Assembly (NCBI RefSeq): GCF_001429625.1
Contig: NZ_LMSU01000007.1
Location: 1 to 64,000, forward strand
Source of the DNA: Nocardioides sp. Soil805
GTDB taxonomy: Bacteria > Actinomycetota > Actinomycetes > Propionibacteriales > Nocardioidaceae
Direction of reading: 5' to 3'
DNA length: 64,000 nucleotides
This document shows, piece by piece, positions 48,375 through 57,936 of this stretch. The position numbers were made by a program, and so were the translations under genes. Each line of letters starts with the position of its first letter. Position 1 is the first letter of the stretch. The notes under the pieces were generated by a model. That model searched no databases, was not told where the DNA came from, and worked only from the letters and a program-made list of their open reading frames with translations.

Positions 48375-50063
48375 GTGACCGACACCTCTTCCCGGACCAT
48401 CGACGCCCTCTGCGAGGCGTTCGTCGAGGACTTCTGCGCCCTCGACCCCATCGCCGCGACGTACTACGGCGTCGCCGGGCACGACGACCGCCTGCCCGAC
48501 TACTCGCCGGCCGGCTACGACGCCCGCGTCGACCTCGTACGCCGCGCGGTCTCGGCCGTGGAGGCCGCGACGCCCGTCGACGACCGCGAGGCCGCGGCCC
48601 GCGACTCCTTCCTCGAGCGCCACCGCCTCGAGCTCGAGATGGAGGACGCCGGCATCGCGCGGTGCATGGTGTCGGTCATCGACAGCGCCGTCCACGGGAT
48701 GCGCCAGGTCTTCGACCTCATGCCCACCGAGGGCGACGCCGCCCTCGAGGCGATCGACGCCCGCCTCGCGGCGATCCCCGCCGCGGTGCAGGGCTACCGC
48801 GTCACCCTGGCCGACGAGGCGTCGCACGGGCGGGTGTCGGCATCGGCGCAGTACGCGAAGGTCGTCGAGCAGATCCGCGGCTGGACGGGCGAGACGGGCG
48901 AGAGCGGGGACTTCTTCGCCGGCCTCGTCGAGCGCTGTGCCCCCGCCGGCGACCTCGCCGAGCGGATGCGCGAGCACGCCCGGGCGGCCACCCGCGCGTT
49001 CGCCGACTTCGGGCTCTTCCTGTCCGACGAGCTCGAGCCGCAGGGCCGTGACAAGGAGGCGGTGGGCCGCGAGCACTACGCGCTGACCAGCCGCTACTTC
49101 CTCGGAGCAACGGTCGACCTGGAGGAGACCTACGCCTGGGGCTGGCAGGAGCTCAAGCGGCTGGCCGACGACATGGCCGCCACCGCCGACCGCATCCTGC
49201 CCGGCGCCACGGTCGCCGAGGCGGTGGCGCACCTCGACGCCGACCCCGCCCGCGTCGTGCACGGTCGCGAGGCCTTCCGCGACTGGATGCAGGAGCTCGC
49301 CGACCGCACGCTCGCCGACATGGCCGACGTCCACTTCGACATCCCCGAGCCGATCCGCCGCATCGAGTGCATGCTCGCCCCGACCAACGACGGCGGCATC
49401 TACTACACGGGCCCGTCGGAGGACTTCGAGCGCCCCGGGCGCATGTGGTGGTCGGTGCCGGACGGCATCGAGGACTTCTACCCGTGGCGCGAGGTGACGA
49501 CCGTCTTCCACGAGGGCGTCCCCGGCCACCACCTCCAGGTCGCCCAGACGGCGTACCGCAGCGAGAGCCTCAACCGCTGGCAGCGGCTCATGTGCTGGGT
49601 CAGCGGGCACGGCGAGGGCTGGGCCCTGTACGCCGAGCGGCTGATGGACGACCTCGGCCACCTGGCCGACCCGGCCGACCGCCTCGGCATGCTCGACGGG
49701 CAGTCCTTCCGGGCCGCGCGGGTGATCGTCGACATCGGCATGCACCTCGAGCTGGAGATCCCCGAGGACAACCCGTTCGGCTTCCACCCCGGTGAGACGT
49801 GGACCCCCGAGCTGGGCCGCGAGTTCCTCGGCCAGCACTGCCAGATGGAGTCGGAGGTCCTCGACTTCGAGATCAACCGCTACCTCGGCTGGCCGGGACA
49901 GGCACCGTCGTACAAGGTCGGCGAGCGCATCTGGCTCCAGGCCCGAGACGACGTGCGCGCGCGGCAGGGCGACGACTTCGACCTCAAGGCCTTCCACCGC
50001 GCGGCCCTCGACCTCGGCTCGCTGGGCCTCGACCCGCTCCGGGCGGCGCTCGCGCGGCTGTGA
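48375..50063 (+). CDS. DUF885 family protein (putative peptidase)
   Basis: The 562-residue helical protein matches DUF885. The HEGVPGHH motif in TVFHEGVPGHHLQVAQ, near residues 379-386, resembles the HExxH-like metal site of related carboxypeptidase-type enzymes. WVSGHGEGWALYAERLMDDLG carries the third ligand glutamate region. GTG at 48375 begins the frame, 26 bp after accE5. A palindrome starts seven bases after the stop. Substrate is unknown. Confidence 0.88.
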   Translation: MTDTSSRTIDALCEAFVEDFCALDPIAATYYGVAGHDDRLPDYSPAGYDARVDLVRRAVSAVEAATPVDDREAAARDSFLERHRLELEMEDAGIARCMVSVIDSAVHGMRQVFDLMPTEGDAALEAIDARLAAIPAAVQGYRVTLADEASHGRVSASAQYAKVVEQIRGWTGETGESGDFFAGLVERCAPAGDLAERMREHARAATRAFADFGLFLSDELEPQGRDKEAVGREHYALTSRYFLGATVDLEETYAWGWQELKRLADDMAATADRILPGATVAEAVAHLDADPARVVHGREAFRDWMQELADRTLADMADVHFDIPEPIRRIECMLAPTNDGGIYYTGPSEDFERPGRMWWSVPDGIEDFYPWREVTTVFHEGVPGHHLQVAQTAYRSESLNRWQRLMCWVSGHGEGWALYAERLMDDLGHLADPADRLGMLDGQSFRAARVIVDIGMHLELEIPEDNPFGFHPGETWTPELGREFLGQHCQMESEVLDFEINRYLGWPGQAPSYKVGERIWLQARDDVRARQGDDFDLKAFHRAALDLGSLGLDPLRAALARL

Positions 50064-50069
50064 GGTGAG

Positions 50070-50110
50070 CGTGGGCGGTCGCAGCCACCAGAGGACTACG
50101 ACCGCCCACG
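50070..50110. repeat. 41-bp palindromic element, left copy
   Basis: CGTGGGCGGTCG and CGACCGCCCACG are perfect 12-bp arms around 17 nt. It overlaps the 3' end of the broken AbiEi/DUF559 gene and starts 7 bp after the DUF885 stop. A second copy of the same length lies at 51145-51185 with 36 of 41 bases identical. Confidence 0.88.
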
Positions 50111-51111
50111 ACCTCCGACCGGGCAGCCGGGGCGACATCGGCGAGGGGTTCCTGCCCAGCCCCGTGCCCCGAGGATGGCCGCCAACGCGCCGACGACACG
50201 GCACGGGGACAGCACCTGCGACCACCCGAGCCGGATCGTCACGAGCGCGTGGACCGCGGCGTCGAGGTCCCGGTCGAGGTCGGCCCACCTGTCCTCGGAG
50301 TCCCGGTGCCCGAACCGCCCGTCGAGCTCGACGACGAGGCCCTCCGCCTCGTACGTCACGTCGCGGACGACCGCGCGACCCTGGCGCGCGTCGCGGACCT
50401 GTCGCCGCCCCGCGGGGAGCCCGTGGGCGCGCTCGACGTCGCGCAGGTAACGGTGCTCCAGCACCGACCGGGCACCCTCGGCCACGTCCTGCAGCACGTC
50501 CACCAGCGCGGCCCGGCCCTTCAGGGTGCCGAGCCGCTCGAGGGCGTGGAGCAGCTTCGTGACATCGGTCCGACCCTGCTGGCAGGCATCGGCCAGCACG
50601 GCGACGGCGCCCGCGAGGTCTCGCTGCGAGGCGACCTTGAGCAACGCCAGCTCCACCGTGACCCGCGGGGGCCACCGGTGCGAGGTCAGCCAGGAGGACG
50701 CGCCGCGCACGCGCTCGACCCGGACGCCGGGCACCGGCGCCGGGGACCGCCTCGCCGCGTCGATCATCACCCACACGGGGTCGTCCGGTCCGCGCGGACG
50801 GCGGTCGCGGCGGACTCCGTGCAGGTCGAGTGCCGTCTGCCGGTGCGCAGCCGCCGGCCAGTGCAGGAGCACGGCGGCCCAGGTCCGCTGTGAGCGGGTC
50901 AACGGGCCGTGTGGTCGACGTACACGCCCTCGTGCACGCGGGCCCGCAGCATGCCCCGGATGTCGACGTCGTCCCCGCCGGCCTCGAGGACCTGGCGGCG
51001 GGAGACGACCCCCGACTGGCGCTCCATCAGCCGGCGCAGCGCCGCACGGTCGAGGAGGCAGTCACGGCGGCGGGGCACGAGCGGATGCTGCTCCGTCCGC
51101 GTGCAACCCAC
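50096..51111 (-). pseudogene. Frameshifted AbiEi-like wHTH plus DUF559/PD-(D/E)XK-type protein
   Basis: Two adjoining frames make one protein. From about 51027 the first encodes a winged-helix AbiEi-type N-terminus (MERQSGVVSRRQVLEAGG, then HEGVYVDHT). At about 50904-50908 the frame ends and another continues with RSQRTWAAVLLHWPAA, the usual next block. One extra base in the GGGCC run would restore DHTGPLTRSQRTWAA. The second part has an endonuclease-like core: VLEHRYLRDVE, RDVTYEAEGLVVELDGRFGH (D-x-n-E-x-D) and LDRDLDAA. It resembles the DUF559/Vsr-fold proteins that are multicopy in Nocardioides. It is either a pseudogene or a sequencing error. Confidence 0.78.
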
Positions 51112-51144
51112 ACCTGGGAGTCGTGGCCTGTGGAGAGACGCGGT

Positions 51145-51185
51145 CGTGGGCGGTCGCAGTCGTCCGAGGACTGCGACCGCCCACG
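51145..51185. repeat. 41-bp palindromic element, right copy
   Basis: CGTGGGCGGTCGCAGT (51145-51160) and its exact complement (51170-51185) form 16-bp arms around a 9-nt loop. It lies 33 bp upstream of the broken gene's 5' end and 37 bp upstream of maf. It is in the same orientation as the left copy by the shared GAGGACT loop side. Confidence 0.88.
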
Positions 51186-51222
51186 CTCGGGCGGGGTGGG
51201 TCGACGTCCTAGGGTCGGGACC

Positions 51223-51837
51223 ATGCAGCTCGTCCTCGCCTCCGCCTCCCCCGCCCGGCTCGCCACCCTGCGCTCCGCGGGCGTCGAACCCCGCGTGATC
51301 GTCAGCGGGGTCGACGAGTCACAGCTCGACGGGCTGCCGCCGGCCGAGCTGGCGCTCCGGCTGGCCGAGCTCAAGTGCGCTGCGGTGGCGACGCGCGAGG
51401 ACGTCCCGACCGGCGCGCTGGTGCTGGGCTGCGACTCGGTGCTCGAGCTCGACGGCGAGGCACTGGGCAAGCCCGGGTCCGCGGAGGTGGCGGTCCAGCG
51501 GTGGCAGATGATGCGGGGGCGCAGCGGCGTGCTGCACACCGGTCACTGCCTGCGCGAGGTCTCCTCGGGTCGCGTGGCCGCGGCGACGGCGAGCACGACG
51601 GTGCACTTCGCCGACGTCAGCGACGACGAGATCACGGCGTACGTCGCCACCGGCGAGCCGCTGGAGGTGGCCGGCGCCTTCACCGTCGACGGCCTCGGCG
51701 GCGCGTTCGTCAGCGGGATCGAGGGCGACCACCACAACGTCGTGGGGGTCAGCCTCCCGCTGCTGCGCGAGCTCGTCGTCGAGCTCGGCCACACCTGGAC
51801 CGCGCTGTGGGACGAGGCCGGCGTCAGCCCGGCTTGA
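51223..51837 (+). CDS. maf: Maf-like nucleoside triphosphate pyrophosphatase
   Basis: The 204-residue protein hydrolyses non-canonical or canonical NTPs. The SASPARLATLRSAGV loop, VLGCDSVLELDGEALGKP with the catalytic Asp, and the later FTVDGLGGAFVSGIEGDHHNVVGVSLP block identify Maf. ATG at 51223 is used; the 3' end overlaps the convergent universal stress protein gene by 14 bp. Location after accD5/accE5 matches Rv3282. Confidence 0.92.
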   Translation: MQLVLASASPARLATLRSAGVEPRVIVSGVDESQLDGLPPAELALRLAELKCAAVATREDVPTGALVLGCDSVLELDGEALGKPGSAEVAVQRWQMMRGRSGVLHTGHCLREVSSGRVAAATASTTVHFADVSDDEITAYVATGEPLEVAGAFTVDGLGGAFVSGIEGDHHNVVGVSLPLLRELVVELGHTWTALWDEAGVSPA

Positions 51838-52213
51838 CCGCGATGACCGGGCAGGTGGCGTCGATGATGACGCGCTGGGCGACACTGCCCATGATCACCT
51901 TGCCGACCGGGGTGCGGTGCCGGATGCCGATCACGATCACGTCGGCGATGACCTCCTTGGCGACCGCGAGGATCTCGTCGGCGATGTCCTTGCCGGTCGT
52001 CTGGCGCAGCTCGTGCTCGACCCCACTGGCGGCCAGCTGCTCCTCGAGGGTCACCTTGTCGTCCTCGCCGAGGTAGCGACGGTCGACCAGGGCGTCGCCC
52101 TTGGTGCTGTTGACGATGACGACGCCGGTGTGGCGCCGCTGCGCCTCGCCGAGGCCGTAGGCGAGCGCGGCCTCGCCGTACTCGTCCGGGATGAAGCCGA
52201 TCACGACAGCCAT
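51824..52213 (-). CDS. Universal stress protein (UspA family)
   Basis: The 129-residue protein has one Usp domain with the C-terminal ATP-binding pattern GIRHRTPVGKVIMGSVAQRVIIDATCPVIAVKPG, read in pieces, which keeps the G-x2-G-x9-G(S) nucleotide motif. ATG at 52213 overlaps the tctA stop as ATGA, so it is translated as part of the TctABC operon. The pairing suggests it monitors or gates the transporter, though this is inference. Confidence 0.88.
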   Translation of the reverse strand: MAVVIGFIPDEYGEAALAYGLGEAQRRHTGVVIVNSTKGDALVDRRYLGEDDKVTLEEQLAASGVEHELRQTTGKDIADEILAVAKEVIADVIVIGIRHRTPVGKVIMGSVAQRVIIDATCPVIAVKPG

Positions 52214-53730
52214 CAGGAGACCTCCGACTCGTTGGACACGGGGTGGGGCACCGGACCACGGACCCGGGACAGGACCGTGGGCACGACGAGGGCCAGCAGG
52301 ATGAGCAGGTAGACGAAGATCGCCAGCGGCTCGTTGAACAGCCCGCTGATCGCGCCGTTGGACAGGTCGAGCGCCTCGCGCATCTTGGTCTCCATGAGCG
52401 GGCCGATGATGACGCCGAGGATCAGGGGCAGGAGCGGGATGCCGAAGCGGCGTACGGCGAACCCGACGGCGCCGAAGACCAGCAGCAGGGCGACGTCGAA
52501 GGCGCTCTGGTTGACCGCGTAGGCACCCAGCGAGGCGAAGAACAGGATGCCCGCGTAGAGCTGGGGTCGCGGGATGCGCAGCAGCTTGGCCCACAGGGGC
52601 GCCAGCGGCAGGTTGATCGCCAGCAGCAGGGTGTTGCCGATGAGCAGGCTGGCGAGCAGCGTCCACACCAGGTCGGGCTGGTCGGCCATCAGCGTGGGCC
52701 CGGGCACGATGCCGTACGTGCGCATGGCCGCGAGCAGCACGGCCGCCGTCGCGGTCACCGGCAGGCCCAGAGCCAGCAGCGGCACGAACATCCCGGCGGC
52801 GCTGGCGTTGTTGGCCGCCTCCGGCCCGGCGACGCCCTCGATGGCCCCGTGGCCGAACTCGTCGGACCTGCGCGAGAGCTTGCGCTCCAGGACGTAGGAC
52901 ATGAACGTCGGCGTCTCCGCGCCACCGGCGGGCAGCGCACCGAACGGGAAGCCGAGGGCGGTGCCGCGCAGCCACGGCCTCCAGGAGCGCGACCAGTCCT
53001 CACGGCTCATGAACGGCCTCCCGACCGGGATCACGTCGAGCGGGGCGCGACGCAGGTGCGCGGCGATCCACATGGCCTCGCCGATGGCGAAGATGCCGAC
53101 CGCGACGACGACGATGTCGATGCCGTCGGCGAGCTGGAGGACCCCACCGGTCAGCCGTGCCTGGCCGGTCGAGAGGTCGAGGCCGACGAGCCCGATGGTG
53201 AGGCCGATCGCCAGCCCGATGAAGCCACGCAGCTTGGACGAGCCCAGCACCGCGGTGACGAGCACGAGGGAGAACAGCATGATCGCGAAGAACGACGGCG
53301 CCCCGATGTTGACCGCGACCCGCGCCAGGCCCGGGGTGAAGAACGCGACGAGCAGGGTGCCGATGGTGCCGGCGATGAAGGACCCGATCGCCGCGGTGGC
53401 CAGCGCCTGGGCGGCACGGCCCTTCTTGGCCATCTTGTTGCCCTCGATGGCCGTCATCACCGAAGCCGACTCGCCGGGGGTGTTGAGCAGGATCGAGGTC
53501 GTCGAGCCGCCGTACATGCCCCCGTAGTAGATGCCGGCGAAGAGGATGAACGATTGGGTGGGCTCGAGGCCGAAGGTGAGGGGCAGCAGCAGGGCCACCG
53601 CCATGGCCGGGCCGATGCCGGGCAGCACGCCGACGAACGTGCCGAGGAGCACGCCGACCGCGCAGAAGGCGAGGTTCTGCGGCGTGAGCGCGCTGGCGAA
53701 GCCGTCGAGGAGCAGGGTGAGGGTGTCCAT
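52213..53730 (-). CDS. tctA: Tripartite tricarboxylate transporter, large membrane subunit
   Basis: The 505-residue protein has about a dozen membrane segments and the TctA signature block [21 protein letters not shown], read in pieces, near residues 33-52. [39 protein letters not shown], seen in parts, is also typical. It forms the translocation channel for citrate or other carboxylates, with TctB and the periplasmic-type TctC. It starts with ATG at 53730, one base after tctB's stop. Confidence 0.92.
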   Translation of the reverse strand: MDTLTLLLDGFASALTPQNLAFCAVGVLLGTFVGVLPGIGPAMAVALLLPLTFGLEPTQSFILFAGIYYGGMYGGSTTSILLNTPGESASVMTAIEGNKMAKKGRAAQALATAAIGSFIAGTIGTLLVAFFTPGLARVAVNIGAPSFFAIMLFSLVLVTAVLGSSKLRGFIGLAIGLTIGLVGLDLSTGQARLTGGVLQLADGIDIVVVAVGIFAIGEAMWIAAHLRRAPLDVIPVGRPFMSREDWSRSWRPWLRGTALGFPFGALPAGGAETPTFMSYVLERKLSRRSDEFGHGAIEGVAGPEAANNASAAGMFVPLLALGLPVTATAAVLLAAMRTYGIVPGPTLMADQPDLVWTLLASLLIGNTLLLAINLPLAPLWAKLLRIPRPQLYAGILFFASLGAYAVNQSAFDVALLLVFGAVGFAVRRFGIPLLPLILGVIIGPLMETKMREALDLSNGAISGLFNEPLAIFVYLLILLALVVPTVLSRVRGPVPHPVSNESEVS

Positions 53731-53731
53731 C

Positions 53732-54244
53732 TCAGAGCACCCCGTCCAGGATCCCGGGCGCCAGCGGCACGTCGAGGCCGACGTAGAAGAAGTACCAGGT
53801 GGCGGCCGCCATCACGACGCCCACGACGAGGTCGCGGACCAGGGTGCGCGACCCGAGGGCCCAGGCACAGCCCGCGAAGAGCAGCCCCCCGGTCACGGCC
53901 CAGCCGAGCACGTTGACCAGCAGCACGTTGAGCACCAGGATCCCGGCCAGCTTGCCGACGGTGACCCAGTCGGCCGGGCTGGTGAGGTCGACGTCCTCGC
54001 CCTCCTCGCCCTGCGCCACGTCGCCGCGGGCGGTGGCCACCGCGAGCAGGACGGCGAGCACGATCATCGACGCGCCGACGACGTAGGGGAAGACGCGGGG
54101 ACCGATGGGGTCGCCGAAGCCGACGTTGAGGCCGCGGGCGTCGATGATCGTCCAGAGACCGACCAGGGCGAGGACGGCGGCGAGGCCGTACTGCGCGCGG
54201 TCGACCTCGACCGGCTCGGTGCGGGGTGCTGCGGTGTCGGCCAT
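53732..54244 (-). CDS. tctB: Tripartite tricarboxylate transporter, small membrane subunit
   Basis: The 170-residue protein has four hydrophobic segments (for example [17 protein letters not shown] and [17 protein letters not shown]) and the short cytoplasmic loops typical of TctB. ATG at 54244 overlaps the tctC stop as ATGA. It is the small membrane subunit of the same transporter and has no known catalytic motif. Confidence 0.88.
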   Translation of the reverse strand: MADTAAPRTEPVEVDRAQYGLAAVLALVGLWTIIDARGLNVGFGDPIGPRVFPYVVGASMIVLAVLLAVATARGDVAQGEEGEDVDLTSPADWVTVGKLAGILVLNVLLVNVLGWAVTGGLLFAGCAWALGSRTLVRDLVVGVVMAAATWYFFYVGLDVPLAPGILDGVL

Positions 54245-55242
54245 CAGAGGAGTCCCAGATCCGTCAGGGTGGTGGAGACCCGCGTGTCCTGCTCCTGCAG
54301 GAAGGCCTCGAAGTCGTCACCGGTCGTGAAGTCGTCGGTCCAGCCGTTCTCGGTCAGCGTGTCCTGCCACTGCGGCGTGTCGTGCATCGCCTCGAGGTAG
54401 CCGATGAGCTCGTCGCGACGCTCCTCGGAGATGTCCGGCGGGGCGAGCAGGCCTCGCCAGTTGAGGAAGACCAGGTCGATGCCCGACTCGGTCAGCGTGG
54501 GCACGTCGGCGAACGCCTCCTGCGGGGAGCGCTCCTCCCCGGAGACGGCCAGCATCCGCAGCTCGCCGTCCTCGACGCTGCCGAGGAACTCGGCGGGCCC
54601 CGAGAACCCGACGTCGATCTTGCTGCCGAGCAGGGCGCTGGTGAGCGGCCCGCCACCGTCGTACGACACGTAGTTGACGTCGCGGGGGTCGATGCCGACC
54701 TCGTCGGCCAGCTGCATCGGGAAGAGGTGGTCGGGGCCGCCGGGCGACGAGCCGCCGCCGATGGCCAGCGAGGAAGGGTCCGCCTTCCACGCGTCGACGA
54801 AGTCGTCGACGGTCTCGTACGGCGAGTCGGCCGGCACCAGGATGCCCTCGGGCTCGCTCATCAGCTGCGCGACCGGCGTCGCGTCGAGCGGGCCGTAGCC
54901 GCTGGCGAACGAGTACGTCGAGCCGACGACGCCGAGGCCCACCGTCATCAGGGTGTGCTCGTCGCCGGCCTCGCCGATCAGCTGCGTCATCGCGGCAGCG
55001 CCGCCGGCACCGATGACGTTCTCCACGGTGAAGCTGCCGCCCGTGATGTCGTCGTCCTCCATGACGCCCACGGCGGCACGGCCGGTCTGGTCGTAGCCCC
55101 CGCCGGGACTGTTGGGGATGATCATCAGCAGGTCGCGGCTGTCGTCGCCGCGGGTGACGCCGCACCCGGCGAGCGAGAGCGCGACCCCGAGGCTCGCCAG
55201 GATGGCCGTCGTACGTCGCCCCAGCCGTCGCATGCGCCACAT
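54244..55242 (-). CDS. tctC: Tripartite tricarboxylate transporter substrate-binding lipoprotein
   Basis: The 332-residue protein has a lipobox SLAGC near residue 27 and a TctC/Bug-type solute-binding fold. IIPNSPGGGYDQTGRA is the ligand loop, GAGGAAAMTQLIG and GGSSPGGPDHLF are further family blocks. It should capture a carboxylate outside the membrane and hand it to TctAB. ATG at 55242 is used; 55233 is possible. No two-component sensor is adjacent. Confidence 0.9.
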   Translation of the reverse strand: MWRMRRLGRRTTAILASLGVALSLAGCGVTRGDDSRDLLMIIPNSPGGGYDQTGRAAVGVMEDDDITGGSFTVENVIGAGGAAAMTQLIGEAGDEHTLMTVGLGVVGSTYSFASGYGPLDATPVAQLMSEPEGILVPADSPYETVDDFVDAWKADPSSLAIGGGSSPGGPDHLFPMQLADEVGIDPRDVNYVSYDGGGPLTSALLGSKIDVGFSGPAEFLGSVEDGELRMLAVSGEERSPQEAFADVPTLTESGIDLVFLNWRGLLAPPDISEERRDELIGYLEAMHDTPQWQDTLTENGWTDDFTTGDDFEAFLQEQDTRVSTTLTDLGLL

Positions 55243-55287
55243 CGTGCACCCGGGACGGGTGCCGTGTCGAGGACGACCCCGGCGGTC

Positions 55288-55764
55288 TCAGAGCGTGGTG
55301 GCGACGCCGTCCTCGGCTACCTCGTCGCGGATCCCGAAGACGAGCTGGCGGGTCATCACGAAGCGCGCGGCGTTGGCCATGGCCAGCCCGATCACGTTGG
55401 CCGAGAGGTTGTCGGAGACCGGGTCGTCGAGCCCGAGCGGGTTGCGGCTGATCCACAGGCACGCCATCGGGATGAGCATGGTGACGAGGCTGATGGCCAC
55501 GAAGGCCGTGCGTCCGCCGTCGAGGTGACGGGTCGAGCGGTGCCGGAAGGCCCACGAGCGCGTGCCCCGGTAGGCGATCACCGTGCCGACGAGGTTGGCC
55601 AGGACGTAGCCGAGCTGCGGCTGGTCGTTCATGGGCGCCATGCCCTCGGTGTTGAAGCCGTGGACCAGCAGGTTGAACAGGATCACCGAGACGGTGGTCG
55701 CCACCAGCCCGACGGCCAGGTAGCGCCAGATCTCCCCCGCCAGCCGGCGGCCCCTCGGCGTCAC
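55288..55764 (-). CDS. GtrA family membrane protein
   Basis: The 158-residue protein has four transmembrane segments and the GtrA pattern: RYLAVGLVATTVSVILFNLL, YVLANLVGTVIAYRGTRSWAFR, and ARFVMTRQLVF near the C-terminus. GtrA proteins move polyprenyl-linked sugars across the membrane. The position near birA/maf/accA3 recalls Rv3277. The donor glycan is unknown. A 45-bp gap separates it from tctC. Confidence 0.85.
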   Translation of the reverse strand: MTPRGRRLAGEIWRYLAVGLVATTVSVILFNLLVHGFNTEGMAPMNDQPQLGYVLANLVGTVIAYRGTRSWAFRHRSTRHLDGGRTAFVAISLVTMLIPMACLWISRNPLGLDDPVSDNLSANVIGLAMANAARFVMTRQLVFGIRDEVAEDGVATTL

Positions 55765-55883
55765 GGTGAAAGGCTAGCCCGAGCACCGCGCCGATCCGGT
55801 CTCCTCGGCGCGCCGTGACGGGAGGCATTGCTCACTCGACCGGCCGTCGGAGAGCCGGTGCTCGGCCCCCTGGCCGCGAGGTG

Positions 55884-56672
55884 TCAGCGCAGGCGCGCGG
55901 GGTTGACCGCCGCCGTCACGGCCGCGGCGTACGCCAGGTAGCCGTCGAGAGTGGGGTGGAAGGCGCCCGGGTCGAACGGGCCGAGGACCCAGGGCTCCGG
56001 AGCGTTGACGCCGTGGCCGTCGAACCGCTCGGTGACGTCCACGAAGTCGAAGCCGTGCCGGACGGCCGCCGCCTCGACCACGCCGTTGAGCAGGTCGGCG
56101 CCGTCGTTGAGGGCCTGCTGCTCGGCGAGCGAGGCACCGAGGTAGGCACCGTTCTCCGGCGAGAACAGGCGCGGGTAGCCCGTCACCACGACGCTGGCAT
56201 CGGGAGCAGCCGCCGCGACCTGCGTGTGGACGGCGTCCAGAAGCCCCGGCAGCTGGGTGACGATGCGCCCGCGGACCAGGCCCAGGGCCCCGGAGCACTG
56301 CAGGTCGGTGCCGCCGAGGCAGGCGCCCACCGCCGAGGACCAGCCGATGTCGTTGCCGCCGATGCTGAGCGTGACCAGGTCGGTGTCGTCGTCGAGTGCC
56401 GAGAGCTGTCCGCCCGACACGAGGGACGTGGTCGTCGCCCCGGCGCACGCGACGAAGTCGTCGAGGGTGATCTTCTTGCGCCCGTCGACCAGGACGGCGT
56501 ACGCCGACTGCGACCGCCCGCAGGTCGCCGAGTACGGCGGGACGCCGTAGCCCGACGCGTAGGAGTCACCGAGGGCGTCGTACTCGATGGACTGACGCGG
56601 CGCCGCCGCGGCCGGGGCCGCCCCGGCGAGGGCGAGGACCAGCAGGACGAGGGCGGTGACGGTGCGCTTCAT
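55884..56672 (-). CDS. Secreted SGNH/GDSL hydrolase
   Basis: The 262-residue protein has a signal peptide (about residues 1-24) and the SGNH blocks. GDSYASGYG provides S37, SIGGNDIGW the block III Asn, and FDPGAFHPTLDGY the Asp and His of block V. Four cysteines (TCGRSQ, FVACAG, ACLGGTDLQC) probably form two disulfides as in Streptomyces-type secreted lipases and esterases. ATG at 56672 is the start. The substrate is an ester, not further defined. Confidence 0.92.
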   Translation of the reverse strand: MKRTVTALVLLVLALAGAAPAAAAPRQSIEYDALGDSYASGYGVPPYSATCGRSQSAYAVLVDGRKKITLDDFVACAGATTTSLVSGGQLSALDDDTDLVTLSIGGNDIGWSSAVGACLGGTDLQCSGALGLVRGRIVTQLPGLLDAVHTQVAAAAPDASVVVTGYPRLFSPENGAYLGASLAEQQALNDGADLLNGVVEAAAVRHGFDFVDVTERFDGHGVNAPEPWVLGPFDPGAFHPTLDGYLAYAAAVTAAVNPARLR

Positions 56673-56719
56673 GGTCGGAACGTACGCCCGGTGGGACGGC
56701 CCTGAACAGGGCCGACCGG

Positions 56720-57916
56720 TCACTCGACCGGCAGGCCGAGCCCCCGCGCGATGAGCATCCGCTGGACCTCCGAGGTGCCCTCGCCGATCTCGAGCACCTT
56801 GGCGTCGCGGTAGAAGCGCACCACGGGGTACTCCTCCATGAAGCCGTAGCCGCCGAAGACCTGGGTGGCGATGCGGGTCGCCGTGACGGCCGACTCGGTG
56901 GCGTAGAGCTTGGCGACGGCGGCGGCCTGCTTGAAGTCCTTCGTGGAGACGGCGTGGCCGGCGTCCATGGCGTCCTTCATCGCGGCCGCCTTGTAGGTGA
57001 GCAGGCGCGAGGCGTCGAGCATGACCTGGAGGTCGCTGATCTGGAAGGCGACGCCCTGCTTGCGTCCGATGGGACCGCCGAAGGTCTGTCGCTGCCCGGC
57101 GTACTCCAGGGACAGGTCGAGGCAGGCCTGGATGCAGCCGACGGCGAGGGCGGCGATCGCGACCCGTCCGTCGTCGAGGGTGGCGAGGAACTGCGCGTAG
57201 CCGCGACCGCGCTCGCCGAGCAGGTGCGACTCGGGCACCCGGGCGTCCTCGAAGGACAGCGGGTGGGTGTCGGAGGCGTGCCAGCCGAGCTTGTCGTAGG
57301 CCTTCTCGGCCGTGAAGCCGGGGGTCCCGCTCGGGATCATGATGGTGGAGATCTCGGCCTTGCCGCCCTCACGCTCACCGGTGCGGGCGGTGACGGTGAC
57401 GAGCGAGGTGATCTCGGAGCCGGAGTTGGTGATGAACTGCTTGGCACCGTTGACGACCCACTCGCCGTCGGCCAGGACGGCCTTGGTCCTGGTCGCCCCC
57501 GCGTCGGAGCCGGCGCCGGGCTCGGTCAGGCCGAAGCCGGCGAGCCGCTGGCCGGAGACCAGGTCGGGCAGCCACGTCTTCTTCTGGTCCTCGGTGCCGA
57601 AGGTGAGGATCGGGTTGATGCCCAGGCCGACCGCGGCCTCGAGCGTGATGCCCATCGACTGGTCGACGCGACCGATCTCCTCGATGGCCAGGCACAGCGA
57701 GGTGAAGCCGCCGTCCTCGCCGGCGAGGCCGGAGCCGCCGAACTCCTCCGGGGCCGTGAGCCCCATCAACCCGAGGTCGCCCATCTGCTGCACCACGTCG
57801 GTCGGGAAGTGGTGGTCGCGGTCCCACTGGGCCGCGTGCGGGGCGATCTGGGCCTGCGCGAACTCGCGCACGCTGCGCCGGAACTGCTCGTGCTCGGGGG
57901 ACAGCTCGAAGGTCAT
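56720..57916 (-). CDS. Acyl-CoA dehydrogenase
   Basis: The 398-residue flavoprotein has APEEFGGSGLAGEDGGF, GFGLTEPGAGSDAGATRT, NGAKQFITNSGSEITSLVTV and YRDAKVLEIGEGTSEVQRMLIARGLG. It differs in detail from the FadE25-like enzyme at 34200-35366, so the two probably act on different acyl-CoAs. ATG at 57916 starts the frame. A near-perfect palindrome 21-38 bp upstream suggests control by a TetR-type repressor. Confidence 0.9.
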   Translation of the reverse strand: MTFELSPEHEQFRRSVREFAQAQIAPHAAQWDRDHHFPTDVVQQMGDLGLMGLTAPEEFGGSGLAGEDGGFTSLCLAIEEIGRVDQSMGITLEAAVGLGINPILTFGTEDQKKTWLPDLVSGQRLAGFGLTEPGAGSDAGATRTKAVLADGEWVVNGAKQFITNSGSEITSLVTVTARTGEREGGKAEISTIMIPSGTPGFTAEKAYDKLGWHASDTHPLSFEDARVPESHLLGERGRGYAQFLATLDDGRVAIAALAVGCIQACLDLSLEYAGQRQTFGGPIGRKQGVAFQISDLQVMLDASRLLTYKAAAMKDAMDAGHAVSTKDFKQAAAVAKLYATESAVTATRIATQVFGGYGFMEEYPVVRFYRDAKVLEIGEGTSEVQRMLIARGLGLPVE

Positions 57917-57936
57917 GGGGAGAGAGTAGCCGCGTT

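Noticed and set aside
48345-50774. Minus-strand open frame of 809 codons
   Set aside because: It is antisense to the DUF885 gene and out of frame with the AbiEi/DUF559-type sequence.
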